From: Tenuifilum sp040752515
GTDB taxonomy: Bacteria; Bacteroidota; Bacteroidia; Bacteroidales; Tenuifilaceae
Direction of reading: 5' to 3'
DNA length: 62,936 nucleotides
NCBI GenBank assembly: GCA_040752515.1
Contig: JBFMGQ010000019.1
Coordinates: 1-62,936 of the forward strand
The position numbers were made by a program, and so were the translations under genes. Below are positions 17,594 through 25,764 of the stretch, in pieces. Within the stretch, counting starts at the first letter, position 1. Each line of letters begins with the position of its first letter. Below the pieces are notes generated by a model. It was not told the DNA's origin and searched no databases. It saw only the letters and a list, made by a program, of their open reading frames with translations.

Positions 17594-18205
17594 CTATTTA
17601 CTTGTAGCAACATGATATTTACTCTCAACGGATTTCCAGTCAATTACATTCCAAAAGTTTTGAATATACTCTGGCCTACGATTCTGATACTTTAGGTAAT
17701 AAGCATGTTCCCAAACGTCGAGCCCAAGAATTGGGGTTCCTTTAATATCGGCAACATCCATAAGCGGATTGTCCTGATTTGGCGTAGAAAATACCTGAAG
17801 GTCTTTCCCAGTCCAAACCAACCAAGCCCAACCTGAACCAAAACGAGTTGCAGCAGCATTTGAGAATTTTTCCTTGAAATCATCGAACGAGCCAAAGAAT
17901 TTCTCAATGCTTTTCAGTAACTCACCATCGGGTTTTCCACCCCCATTGGGCGACATAATGTCCCAGAAAAAATTGTGGTTGAAATAACCACCTCCATTGT
18001 TACGTATTGCTGGTGATAGTTTTGATACCTCACGCAGTATCTCCTCTATTGGCAAGGCTTCAATTGAGGTACCTGCAATGGCATTGTTTAAATTATTAGT
18101 ATATGCTCCATGGTGCTTATTGTAGTGAATATCCATGGTCATAGCGTCGATATATGGCTCGAGTGCCGTATAATCGTATTTTAGGGTTGGTAGTTGAAAT
18201 GACAT
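17594..18205 (-). CDS. sodA: Superoxide dismutase, Mn-type signature
   Basis: Second SOD, 203 residues, cytosolic. Ligands are H27, H77 (YFNHNFFW), D163 and H167 (GLDVWEH). Here the active-site glutamine is at Q143 (STPNQDNPLMD), the position used by Mn-SODs, whereas the Fe-SOD position is glycine (NNGGGYFNH). It is about half-identical by eye to the SOD at 14449. It has its own terminator. A 10-bp inverted repeat (18213-18237) ends 8 bases before the start codon, a plausible control site. Keeping two SODs with different metals lets a cell switch with iron supply. Confidence 0.94.
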   Translation of the reverse strand: MSFQLPTLKYDYTALEPYIDAMTMDIHYNKHHGAYTNNLNNAIAGTSIEALPIEEILREVSKLSPAIRNNGGGYFNHNFFWDIMSPNGGGKPDGELLKSIEKFFGSFDDFKEKFSNAAATRFGSGWAWLVWTGKDLQVFSTPNQDNPLMDVADIKGTPILGLDVWEHAYYLKYQNRRPEYIQNFWNVIDWKSVESKYHVATSK

Positions 18206-18212
18206 ATCTATA

Positions 18213-18237
18213 ACTATTTAGATTGTTTCTAAATAGT
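18213..18237. promoter_or_regulatory. Inverted repeat just upstream of the Mn-SOD start
   Basis: ACTATTTAGA (18213-18222) and its exact inverse (18228-18237) flank TTGTT. The site is 8-32 bases before the ATG at 18205, with no terminator-like U-tract. An operator or a hairpin over the ribosome-binding region are both possible. Confidence 0.5.
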
Positions 18238-18285
18238 AAAACAAGGATTCGTAAGTTTTGTTCAAACGGAAATAAAAAATGGGAC

Positions 18286-18507
18286 CTATGAATTACTTGA
18301 ATTGCCGTTTTTACCGTTTACGTATCTAACCTTTTCCTTTTTGGTTCGGTAAACCTCAATTCCTAAAAAGTAGTAACGAATTACCCAAAACTCTACATAC
18401 CACTTATGGTCGAGCGAAAGGATTGTATCTTTAAGGTGCTTTGATTTTCCAATAAAAGGTCTTTTCATTAATTCAATGGTTTCGGCCTGTCGAACAAATG
18501 TATTCAC
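18286..18507 (-). CDS. Small protein of unknown function
   Basis: 73 residues, beginning at a GTG (18507); an in-frame ATG at 18468 would give 60 residues. The central part WYVEFWVIRYYFLGIEVYR is aromatic and strand-like and is flanked by basic stretches. No family recognised. It lies between mqnD and the Mn-SOD in the same direction and fills an otherwise empty gap. Real gene or chance frame cannot be settled from sequence; the aromatic/basic pattern and reasonable codon use favour a real small protein. Confidence 0.5.
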   Translation of the reverse strand: MNTFVRQAETIELMKRPFIGKSKHLKDTILSLDHKWYVEFWVIRYYFLGIEVYRTKKEKVRYVNGKNGNSSNS

Positions 18508-18612
18508 AGAAATTTAATTTAAAATTAACATCTTTAAAACAATTCTCCAAACCGGAGATCTGTATTTTCAATATAAACAAACAATTATCTATTTTGTTTA
18601 CAGCACATTAAG

Positions 18613-19440
18613 TTATTCGTAAATAAAAATGTAGCTTTCGTCAAAATCCATAGTAAACATATTGCCACTGCTTAAAAGTTGAACAATCGCTTTACGACCC
18701 AAACCACCAAGCGTTAAGGAAAAATTATTAACATACAAATTGATATGGCTAAGCATTACGTCATGGCTTAGTTCTTGAGCATGCTTAGATACAAAATCCA
18801 TAGTATTTTCGGGGTACTTGAATGCGTATGCAACACTATCCCTTAGCAATCCATTTATCTCGTGTTTAACCTCATCGGGTAAAGACCTGCGAATTGCAAT
18901 GCCTCCCAAAGGTGTAGGCAACCCCGATAATTTCTCCCACTCATCGCCCAAATCTGCAAGTTTGATTAATCCTTTTGACTGGTAAGTAAAGCGCGATTCA
19001 TGAATTATAACCCCTGCATCAACCTCATTTTTTAGTACTGCATCTTCAATCTGCGAAAAGAGGTAAAACTCTTTGTCCAAAACATCAGGGAATACTTTGT
19101 TGAAGAGCAGATGAGCAGTTGTGTGCTCTCCCGGCAATGCTATCCTCTTATACCTTATTTGCTCCAATGGTATTGGTTCTTTACTGATAAGCAAAGGACC
19201 AACACCTTTTCCCAATGCACTGCCGGAATCGAGTAGTTGATATTGATTAGCTAACATGGGGTAAACTCCGAAACTGATCTTAGTGATATCGGGTTTCGCA
19301 TCAAGGGCTAAAAGGTTTAGCTCCTCAATATCGGCCATATGAACATTAAATCTATACTTATCGGATATCAGGCCATGCACCAGTGCATAAAACATGAACG
19401 TATCGTTTGGACAGGTAGAAAAACTAAGGCTAAGATTCAT
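18613..19440 (-). CDS. mqnD: MqnD, 1,4-dihydroxy-6-naphthoate synthase
   Basis: Last dedicated step of the futalosine route to menaquinone: converts cyclic dehypoxanthine futalosine to 1,4-dihydroxy-6-naphthoate. It is a periplasmic-binding-protein fold without signal peptide, 275 residues. The N-terminal STCPNDTFMFYALVHG is the family signature; KISFGVYP and GSALGKGVGP follow. Its ATG is one base past the mqnB stop, so the two are coupled. A short TCTCC/GGAGA hairpin (18544-18558) after the stop is a weak terminator candidate. Confidence 0.94.
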   Translation of the reverse strand: MNLSLSFSTCPNDTFMFYALVHGLISDKYRFNVHMADIEELNLLALDAKPDITKISFGVYPMLANQYQLLDSGSALGKGVGPLLISKEPIPLEQIRYKRIALPGEHTTAHLLFNKVFPDVLDKEFYLFSQIEDAVLKNEVDAGVIIHESRFTYQSKGLIKLADLGDEWEKLSGLPTPLGGIAIRRSLPDEVKHEINGLLRDSVAYAFKYPENTMDFVSKHAQELSHDVMLSHINLYVNNFSLTLGGLGRKAIVQLLSSGNMFTMDFDESYIFIYE

Positions 19441-19441
19441 T

Positions 19442-20110
19442 TCAAATCGATTTTAAAGCGGATACTAATGACAACAACTCAATCCAAAGGTTTTGAACGG
19501 CAACATCGACCTGCCAATTTTTTCGGTTACGGGGCTCAACATAGTTTGAGATAGCTCGCAGGCAGAAAAAAGGCTTGCCAAGTTTGATGCAGGTGTAAAA
19601 CACAGCAGCCGACTCCATGGTTTCGATCTGGCCATTCCAGATGCTCTTGAGTAAATCGATTCGTTCAGGGGACCCTGAAACGGTTGAAACCGTTATTCCC
19701 TTTACTCTTGCTAAGTTGATGTTAACGTTAATAAGGTAAGGATTAGTCATCTCACTTAATGCTATAGGTTTAGAATTGTGGGGTAAGATAGTGTCGATAT
19801 GCCTGAAAGCACCGTTATCATCAATACCATAGTCGGCAAAGGAATCGGAATCAATAAGAACAACAGACCCCAGAGGTAATTTATGGGTATAACTCCCAGC
19901 TATACCCCCGTTAATAATTACATCGTAAGCATCAGCTACCCTCGATAAAGCAAAGGCTGTTGGAACGGATCCAGGCCCAGTAATAAGGAGATCGGCATGA
20001 ATGCCATATTGTTCCAACGAGTAGAACTCTTTGCCTACTTTCCTAAAATTGGGCAAAACTTCAACTTCAGTAGCAACAGCAATCAGTATCTTTCTCAAAA
20101 TTTTGACCAA
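19442..20110 (-). CDS. mqnB: MqnB, futalosine hydrolase
   Basis: Nucleoside phosphorylase-fold enzyme that removes hypoxanthine from futalosine. The N-terminal KILIAVATEVEV, NGGIAGSY and the METMESAAV region (near 160) containing the catalytic Glu are as expected; 222 residues. No ATG exists in frame upstream or in the first two thirds: the frame starts at a TTG (20110), or more likely at the TTG of 20098 giving MRKILIAVATEVEV. Non-ATG initiation is therefore required, or the start has been mutated. Coupled to mqnD downstream. Confidence 0.9.
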   Translation of the reverse strand: MVKILRKILIAVATEVEVLPNFRKVGKEFYSLEQYGIHADLLITGPGSVPTAFALSRVADAYDVIINGGIAGSYTHKLPLGSVVLIDSDSFADYGIDDNGAFRHIDTILPHNSKPIALSEMTNPYLINVNINLARVKGITVSTVSGSPERIDLLKSIWNGQIETMESAAVFYTCIKLGKPFFCLRAISNYVEPRNRKNWQVDVAVQNLWIELLSLVSALKSI

Positions 20111-20229
20111 TTTTTTAGTAAATTAATTAAACAATTCAGTAGTGTTTTTGTTAAAATTAGTGCTTTAAAAGTAAACTATGCATTAATATTTGCCAAAAAA
20201 ACAAAATAGTTTTGTAATTTTAAAAGAAA

Positions 20230-20649
20230 ATGCCAATAGCATACCTAACACGGAGAGAACGATTTAGTGCTGCTCATAGGCTATACAGACCTGAATTTTC
20301 CGATGAAGAAAATTTCAGACTATTCGGGCAGTGCTCCCACCCTAACTGGCACGGACATAACTACGAGCTCTTTGTTACCGTGAAAGGCGAAGTTGACCAA
20401 CATTTAGGCTATGTGGTTAACCTAAAGCTGGTAAGTCAGATTATTAGGGATAGAGTGATTAGCAAACTCGATCACAAAAATGTAAATATTGATGTTGACT
20501 TTATGCAAGGGGTGCTTGCTACCACTGAAAATCTTGCCATAGCCATTTGGAAAGAGCTCGAACAACCAATCCGTGAAGTTGGAGCCCAACTTCATTGCGT
20601 GAAAATAAAAGAAACCGAAAATAATTTTGTTGAATACTACGGAGACTAA
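20230..20649 (+). CDS. 6-pyruvoyl-tetrahydropterin synthase (PTPS/QueD family)
   Basis: Converts 7,8-dihydroneopterin triphosphate to 6-pyruvoyl-tetrahydropterin, or carboxytetrahydropterin in the QueD branch. Zinc ligands H16, H41 and H43 (HGHNY) and the catalytic C35 (FGQCSHPNW) are present. The stretch LFGQCSHPNWHGHNY, with LSDEEN-like PEFSDEENF before it, resembles eukaryotic PTPS more than QueD. 139 residues. A -7 box TAGTTTTG (20207-20214) lies 15 bases before the start. FolE, the preceding enzyme, follows 4 bases downstream. Confidence 0.9.
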   Translation: MPIAYLTRRERFSAAHRLYRPEFSDEENFRLFGQCSHPNWHGHNYELFVTVKGEVDQHLGYVVNLKLVSQIIRDRVISKLDHKNVNIDVDFMQGVLATTENLAIAIWKELEQPIREVGAQLHCVKIKETENNFVEYYGD

Positions 20650-20653
20650 AGCC

Positions 20654-21292
20654 ATGGAAATAGTTAATCACAATGCATCGCTCAACGAGGACGAAGGCTA
20701 CTCAAAAATTGAAAAATGGAACACCGAGACAACCGAGAAGTTAGCCTATCACTACAAGGAAATTCTCAAACTGATTGGGGAAGATGTTGACCGCGAGGGG
20801 CTATTGCAAACCCCTGTGCGTATCGCAAAAGCCATGCAGTTCCTTACTCATGGCTACAACATCGATCCTCATGTACTTGTGAAAAGTGCCAAGTTCCATG
20901 AGGAATACAAACAGATGGTGCTGGTAAAGGACATAGAGCTGTACTCCATGTGCGAGCATCATATGATACCATTTTACGGGAAAGCACATGTGGCTTATAT
21001 CCCAAATGGTTATATTACAGGACTTAGCAAGGTTGCCAGGGTTGTAGATGCCTATGCACGCAGGCTACAGGTTCAGGAACGGCTAACCGTTCAAATACGC
21101 GATTGCTTACAGGAAACACTAAATCCATTAGGCGTGGCTGTTGTTATTGAAGCCGCCCATATGTGCATGCAGATGCGTGGCATCCAAAAACAAAATTCGG
21201 TTACTACAACATCGGCATTTACTGGCGCATTCCTTACCCACAATGAAACCCGCGAGGAGTTCATACATCTGATTGGAGTAAAGCTTCACTAA
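20654..21292 (+). CDS. folE: GTP cyclohydrolase I
   Basis: Makes dihydroneopterin triphosphate from GTP, the first step of folate and biopterin synthesis. Zinc ligands are C100 and H103 (CEHHMIPF) and C171 (AHMCMQMRG). 213 residues from ATG 20654, which follows the PTPS stop by 4 bases and has GGAG 9 bases upstream; the longer frame from 20627 would overlap PTPS and is not family-like. Both genes form one operon ended by a terminator, so the product passes straight to PTPS. Confidence 0.96.
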   Translation: MEIVNHNASLNEDEGYSKIEKWNTETTEKLAYHYKEILKLIGEDVDREGLLQTPVRIAKAMQFLTHGYNIDPHVLVKSAKFHEEYKQMVLVKDIELYSMCEHHMIPFYGKAHVAYIPNGYITGLSKVARVVDAYARRLQVQERLTVQIRDCLQETLNPLGVAVVIEAAHMCMQMRGIQKQNSVTTTSAFTGAFLTHNETREEFIHLIGVKLH

Positions 21293-21311
21293 TATTTCAT
21301 AAAAAGCATAT

Positions 21312-21338
21312 AAAAGGGTGTTCCGAAACACCCTTTTT
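21312..21338. terminator. Bidirectional terminator
   Basis: AAAAGGGTGTT (21312-21322) pairs with AACACCCTTTT (21327-21337), 4-base loop, A-tract and T-tract on either side. It serves folE and the converging outer-membrane gene. Confidence 0.88.
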
Positions 21339-21354
21339 ATATTTCCACAATTGC

Positions 21355-22101
21355 CTAATTTCGTTGTTCAACCTTTAGTCCCTTAGGCCCTTTATTTCCA
21401 TCTTGCCGGTCGCCTTTCTCATCGCTGTTATTTCTTTTTCGTATCCTAAAATACAAATCAACCATATCAAGTTTGTACGTTAAAGCTATTTGAAAAGTGC
21501 GGAATCGCGATTTTGTATTCTCATCCATTTGCCTGTATATATCAACAATCCCCAAATCGTAACGTAAATCTAAACCCCAAATCCCATCTTTGGTTGGGTA
21601 CTCGGCACCACAACCCAATGAAAAGCCCCAATCGAAGCGGGTCCAATGATAATCATCGTAAACCGATCCATCTTGGTAAATAATTTTTCCACTCCCAATT
21701 CTTGTAGTTGTGTAAACACCTCCATTTACATAAACCTTCCTTAGCCCTAAAAAACTAAAGCTGTATTTGGCCAAAAGAGGTATTTGAATGGCAGGCATTC
21801 GCTTAGTTTCTTCAATAGTACCATAAATGCCTTTTGTGCCCTTTGAGATGAAATTCAATTCAGTTTGAATTGAGAACCTATTTGTAAAGCCAAAATCACC
21901 GACAACTCCCAATTGATAGCCCAGTCTATTTTTAGTGGAATATTCACTATACGACCACTGACTAAACTTAGAAAAGTTCATACCCACCTTAGGCCCAACA
22001 TAGATAAAGCCCACATCGTGACCAAATACCTTGAATAGTTGCGCATTAGCAGCATTAAAAGTTACTGCAAGAGCTGTAAGAATAACTAAAATATTTTTCA
22101 T
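21355..22101 (-). CDS. Outer-membrane beta-barrel protein (PorT-like)
   Basis: 248 residues with signal peptide (1-20, ending ANAQ), then strand-rich sequence beginning VGPKVGMNFSKF, as in the small outer-membrane beta-barrel (OMP_b-brl) family. The barrel seems to end near residue 225 and is followed by a charged, glycine-rich tail of about 25 residues, unusual for a barrel. It has a promoter at 22125-22155 and shares a terminator with folE. It is divergent from the unknown gene at 22233. Function unknown beyond outer-membrane location. Confidence 0.8.
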   Translation of the reverse strand: MKNILVILTALAVTFNAANAQLFKVFGHDVGFIYVGPKVGMNFSKFSQWSYSEYSTKNRLGYQLGVVGDFGFTNRFSIQTELNFISKGTKGIYGTIEETKRMPAIQIPLLAKYSFSFLGLRKVYVNGGVYTTTRIGSGKIIYQDGSVYDDYHWTRFDWGFSLGCGAEYPTKDGIWGLDLRYDLGIVDIYRQMDENTKSRFRTFQIALTYKLDMVDLYFRIRKRNNSDEKGDRQDGNKGPKGLKVEQRN

Positions 22102-22124
22102 GGTTTTAGCGGTTTATATTTATA

Positions 22125-22155
22125 CAAGGTTAAGGTAAAAAAAATTATTGTCAAA
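22125..22155 (-). promoter_or_regulatory. Promoter of the outer-membrane barrel gene
   Basis: Minus strand: -33 TTTG (22152-22155), 19-base spacer, -7 TAACCTTG (22125-22132), one mismatch from the consensus, 24 bases before the ATG at 22101. Confidence 0.65.
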
Positions 22156-22232
22156 CTGTTAACAAATATTTTTGTAGAGCTATTGACTCAAATCATAATT
22201 ACCAATAACTTGCAAAAGTTAACCTTAAAGGT

Positions 22233-22829
22233 ATGGGCATTCCAAAAATTGAAAAGGATTTATATAACCGCATCGTACGTACTGTTAATGCCCAACTAGG
22301 TAATTACATAACCTTTAATAGGAATTGCTCCTTTGAAACAATAGACCAATCGTTTTTCCCCAGTTCTACCCTTTTATCTATAGTCGATTACGATTGTATT
22401 CCAGCTTCAAAACTAATGGTTGTTGACAATGGAATGCAATCGTATCCATTAAGCGGCTCAGAACAATGGGCTAACCTACTTGATGTAGAAAGATTAAACC
22501 TCAACATTAGGAATGTCCTTGATTACCTTAAGCTGTACTACTCAACCTATATTTTTCCTTACCAAGATCAAAAAATAGTTGAGACACCAGAAGATCTTGA
22601 ATTCACAGAATTTCCAAAACTAGAACTATTTGAAGCAATAAACCAGCAAATTCAAGCCCCTGTAATAACCAGCACAAACAACCAGTTCACAATATACTGC
22701 AACATTACAGCAAACCAATCGCTATACAACGCAGCCTTTGACATTTATTCCGATGGTAAAGTTATCCTACTCGACAAAAAAATTGTTTTACGCGACCTTC
22801 CCATTGGCGAAATGGTAATTGATTTGTAA
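22233..22829 (+). CDS. Protein of unknown function
   Basis: 198 residues with no signal peptide or membrane segment, slightly acidic. I do not recognise any domain. The N-terminus is helical-looking (PKIEKDLYNRIVRTVNA), the C-terminal half strand-rich with many Asn/Gln. Codon use is like the neighbours, and a -7 box TATTTTTG (22167-22174) lies 59 bases upstream, so it is likely a genuine gene. It stands alone, divergent from the barrel gene. No function is offered. Confidence 0.65.
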   Translation: MGIPKIEKDLYNRIVRTVNAQLGNYITFNRNCSFETIDQSFFPSSTLLSIVDYDCIPASKLMVVDNGMQSYPLSGSEQWANLLDVERLNLNIRNVLDYLKLYYSTYIFPYQDQKIVETPEDLEFTEFPKLELFEAINQQIQAPVITSTNNQFTIYCNITANQSLYNAAFDIYSDGKVILLDKKIVLRDLPIGEMVIDL

Positions 22830-23022
22830 CAGTGCGTAAAGTTTATTTACTAAATCAGTTTCAGGGTTCACTTACCCTTAGTGTTAGGTGTGCATTTCGC
22901 ATTAAGAATACACAAATAACTTATCTTTCTTAATCATTTCATCTGGCAAAAGTTGCTACCCGATGAATAAAATGGTATAAAAATGCCTTACATTTGCCTT
23001 TGATAAACAATAACCTTTAACT

Positions 23023-23910
23023 ATGAAAGCTTATGTTTTCCCAGGGCAAGGCGCCCAATTTGTAGGCATGGGTAAGGATTTATATGATAACTCACCCTTA
23101 GCCAAGGAACTTTTTGAAAAAGCAAACCAAATTTTAGGGTTTAGGATTACCGATTTAATGTTTGCTGGAACCGATGAGGATTTAAAGCAAACCAAGGTAA
23201 CCCAACCCGCTATTTTTCTACATTCGGTAATACTAGCTAAAGTTTTGGGTAATGAATTTAAGCCCGATATGGTGGCTGGTCACTCGCTTGGTGAATTTTC
23301 TGCACTGGTGGCAGCCGGAGCTTTGAGTTTTGAGGATGGACTTAGGCTTGTATCGGCACGTGCTATGGCCATGCAAAAGGCTTGTGAACTTCAACCCTCA
23401 ACCATGGCTGCAGTATTAGGGCTCGACGATAGCAAAGTTGAAGAGATATGTGCAGGCATCGATGAGATTGTGGTTGCAGCCAACTACAACTGCCCCGGGC
23501 AACTTGTAATATCGGGCTCGGTAAAAGGAATCGATATGGCCTGCGAGAAACTAAAAGAGGCTGGAGCAAAAAGAGCACTTAAACTTGCCGTTAGCGGAGC
23601 ATTCCATTCACCATTGATGGAACCAGCCCGTCAGGAGCTAGAGGCAGCTATTAACTCTACCCCTTTTAACAAGCCGGTTTGCCCAATTTACCAGAACGTA
23701 ACTGCCAAACCCACAACCAATCCCGATGAAATCAAAAAGAACTTGGTTGCTCAGCTAACAGCGCCTGTTCGGTGGACACAGACCGTTCAGAACATGATAG
23801 CCGATGGGGCAACCGAGTTTGTGGAATTAGGGCCAGGCAACGTGCTGCAAGGTTTAATCAAGAAAGTAAACAAAGACATAGCCGCCGAAAGCAAGCAAAG
23901 CTTACAGTAA
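23023..23910 (+). CDS. fabD: Malonyl-CoA:ACP transacylase
   Basis: Transfers malonyl from CoA to acyl carrier protein for fatty acid synthesis. The N-terminal FPGQGAQFVGMG, the nucleophile elbow GHSLGEFSAL (Ser near residue 88) and the catalytic His in SGAFHSPLM (about 200) are present. 295 residues, standard. A -7 box TACATTTG (22989-22996) lies upstream, and the gene has its own terminator. It is not in a fab cluster here. Confidence 0.96.
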   Translation: MKAYVFPGQGAQFVGMGKDLYDNSPLAKELFEKANQILGFRITDLMFAGTDEDLKQTKVTQPAIFLHSVILAKVLGNEFKPDMVAGHSLGEFSALVAAGALSFEDGLRLVSARAMAMQKACELQPSTMAAVLGLDDSKVEEICAGIDEIVVAANYNCPGQLVISGSVKGIDMACEKLKEAGAKRALKLAVSGAFHSPLMEPARQELEAAINSTPFNKPVCPIYQNVTAKPTTNPDEIKKNLVAQLTAPVRWTQTVQNMIADGATEFVELGPGNVLQGLIKKVNKDIAAESKQSLQ

Positions 23911-23915
23911 TATAG

Positions 23916-23938
23916 AAAACGCCCGTATGGGCGTTTTT
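23916..23938 (+). terminator. Terminator of fabD
   Basis: AAAACGCCC (23916-23924) pairs with GGGCGTTTT (23929-23937), loop GTAT, then T. It also faces the converging OsmC gene. Confidence 0.85.
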
Positions 23939-23942
23939 AGTT

Positions 23943-24356
23943 TTATTCCGGGAAATGAAAACGGATTGTTTGCTTTAAATCGGGATGTAAACTCTGAGCC
24001 ACAGGACACTCCTTAGCCGAAGCCTCAAGTAATTTACGTTCCTTTAAGGTATAGCTATTGTGTGGAAAATAAAGGTCAATAACCACCTCAACTACCCTAC
24101 GCGGATTTGTTCCCATTACCTTTTGCACATCTATTTTTGTGCCATCGATATTAAACCCGTGGGTACGTGCAGCAATTCCCATAATTGTTACCATGCAACA
24201 GCCTAGCGAAGTTGCAAGAAGATCGGTAGGCGAAAAACATTCTCCTTTACCCTGGTTATCCACTGGGGCATCGGTAGTGATGGTTACCCCTGAACGGGTA
24301 TGGGTTGCCTCGGTCCGTAAATCACCTTTATAGATAATAGTTGACGTTGTGCTCAT
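23943..24356 (-). CDS. OsmC-like peroxiredoxin
   Basis: 137 residues, OsmC/Ohr superfamily. The two conserved cysteines are seen at SLGCCMV (near residue 52-53) and CPVAQSL (near 115), the pair that reduces organic hydroperoxides with dihydrolipoamide or similar thiols. No signal peptide. It sits just downstream of gdhA, behind that gene's terminator, so it probably has a separate promoter. Part of the peroxide defence of the organism. Confidence 0.87.
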   Translation of the reverse strand: MSTTSTIIYKGDLRTEATHTRSGVTITTDAPVDNQGKGECFSPTDLLATSLGCCMVTIMGIAARTHGFNIDGTKIDVQKVMGTNPRRVVEVVIDLYFPHNSYTLKERKLLEASAKECPVAQSLHPDLKQTIRFHFPE

Positions 24357-24369
24357 AGCGTAAAGGTTT

Positions 24370-24400
24370 AAAAATTAAGGGCTCATAGTTGAGCCCTTAA
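24370..24400 (-). terminator. Intrinsic terminator of gdhA
   Basis: On the minus strand TTAAGGGCTCA pairs with TGAGCCCTTAA (24375-24400), 4-base loop, followed by TTTTT. Confidence 0.88.
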
Positions 24401-24426
24401 AGTTAACAAAATATATCAGTTATGGT

Positions 24427-25764
24427 TTAAACCAAGCCTTGATCGAGCATAGCGTTGGCAACTTTCAAGAAACCGGCAATGTTAGCACCCTTAACGTAGT
24501 TAACGTAGCCGTCCTTTTCGGTTCCGTGTTTAACGCAAGCTTCGTGAATGCTCTTCATAATTTGGTGCAAACGAGCATCAACCTCTTCGCGAGGCCAGTT
24601 GAGTTTCATGCTATTCTGAGTCATTTCGAGACCCGAAGTAGCAACACCACCGGCATTTACAGCCTTACCGGGGGCGAATAGAATCTTATTGTGCTGGAAT
24701 ACCTCGATTGCTTCAGGAGTACAAGGCATGTTAGCCCCTTCGGCAACGCAAACTACACCATTCTTAACAAGGGCTTCAGCATCGGCTTTGCCAAGTTCGT
24801 TTTGGGTAGCGCAAGGCATGGCAACATCAACCTTAACTTCCCAAGGACGTTTGCCGGCAAAGAACTTAGCACCAGGGAATTTCTTGGCGTATGGCTCAAC
24901 GATATCCTGGTTCGAAGCACGAAGTTCAAGCATGTAGTCAATCTTTTCACCGCTAATACCAGCTTCGTCGAGGATATAACCATCGGGACCCGAAATGGTA
25001 ACAACCTTACCACCAAGTTCGGTAACCTTTAGAGCAGCACCCCAGGCTACGTTACCAAAACCAGAAATGGCAACGCGTTTGCCTGCAAACGACATGCCTT
25101 TTGTAGCAAGCATTTCCTGAGCGAAATAGGTAGCGCCAAAACCAGTAGCCTCAGGACGGATCAGTGAACCACCCCAGTTGATACCTTTTCCGGTTAGAAC
25201 GCCGGTATTCTCACGAGCTAATTTCTTATACATACCGTATAGGTAACCTATTTCACGGCCACCAACACCTATATCACCAGCAGGAACGTCGGTTTCAGGG
25301 CCAATAATTTTCCAAAGTTCAAGCATGAACGACTGGCAGAAGCGCATAACTTCAGCATCGCTACGGCCCTTAGGATTAAAATCGCTACCACCCTTGGCAC
25401 CACCCATAGGAAGGGTTGTAAGAGCGTTTTTGAAAATCTGTTCAAAACCTAAGAATTTGAGGATTGAAAGGTTTACACTGGGGTGAAAACGAAGACCTCC
25501 TTTGTAAGGTCCAATGGCATTATTGAACTGAACGCGGTAACCTAAATTAACATGGATATTCCCTTCATCATCGGTCCAGGGCACCTTAAAGGTTAAGATA
25601 CGGTCGGGTTCAACCATGCGCTCAATAATCTTTGCCGATTCAAATTGAGGATTCTGGTTGTAAACCTCTTCAATTGACTCAAGAACTTCACGAACTGCTT
25701 GCAAGTACTCCACCTCACCTGGGTGTTTAGCTTCAAGCTCAGCCATTAATTTATTTACATTCAT
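24427..25764 (-). CDS. gdhA: NADP-type glutamate dehydrogenase
   Basis: Interconverts 2-oxoglutarate plus ammonia and glutamate. The hexameric class I size (445 residues), KGGLRFHPSVN, the catalytic lysine loop MGGAKGGSDF and the nucleotide fold GFGNVAWG are visible. Length and sequence fit the NADP-dependent anabolic form. The gene is isolated, with a long AT-rich upstream region of about 330 bases and a strong terminator, as expected for a highly expressed gene. A hairpin GAGG/CCTC near 25816-25834 falls in its predicted leader. Confidence 0.95.
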   Translation of the reverse strand: MNVNKLMAELEAKHPGEVEYLQAVREVLESIEEVYNQNPQFESAKIIERMVEPDRILTFKVPWTDDEGNIHVNLGYRVQFNNAIGPYKGGLRFHPSVNLSILKFLGFEQIFKNALTTLPMGGAKGGSDFNPKGRSDAEVMRFCQSFMLELWKIIGPETDVPAGDIGVGGREIGYLYGMYKKLARENTGVLTGKGINWGGSLIRPEATGFGATYFAQEMLATKGMSFAGKRVAISGFGNVAWGAALKVTELGGKVVTISGPDGYILDEAGISGEKIDYMLELRASNQDIVEPYAKKFPGAKFFAGKRPWEVKVDVAMPCATQNELGKADAEALVKNGVVCVAEGANMPCTPEAIEVFQHNKILFAPGKAVNAGGVATSGLEMTQNSMKLNWPREEVDARLHQIMKSIHEACVKHGTEKDGYVNYVKGANIAGFLKVANAMLDQGLV

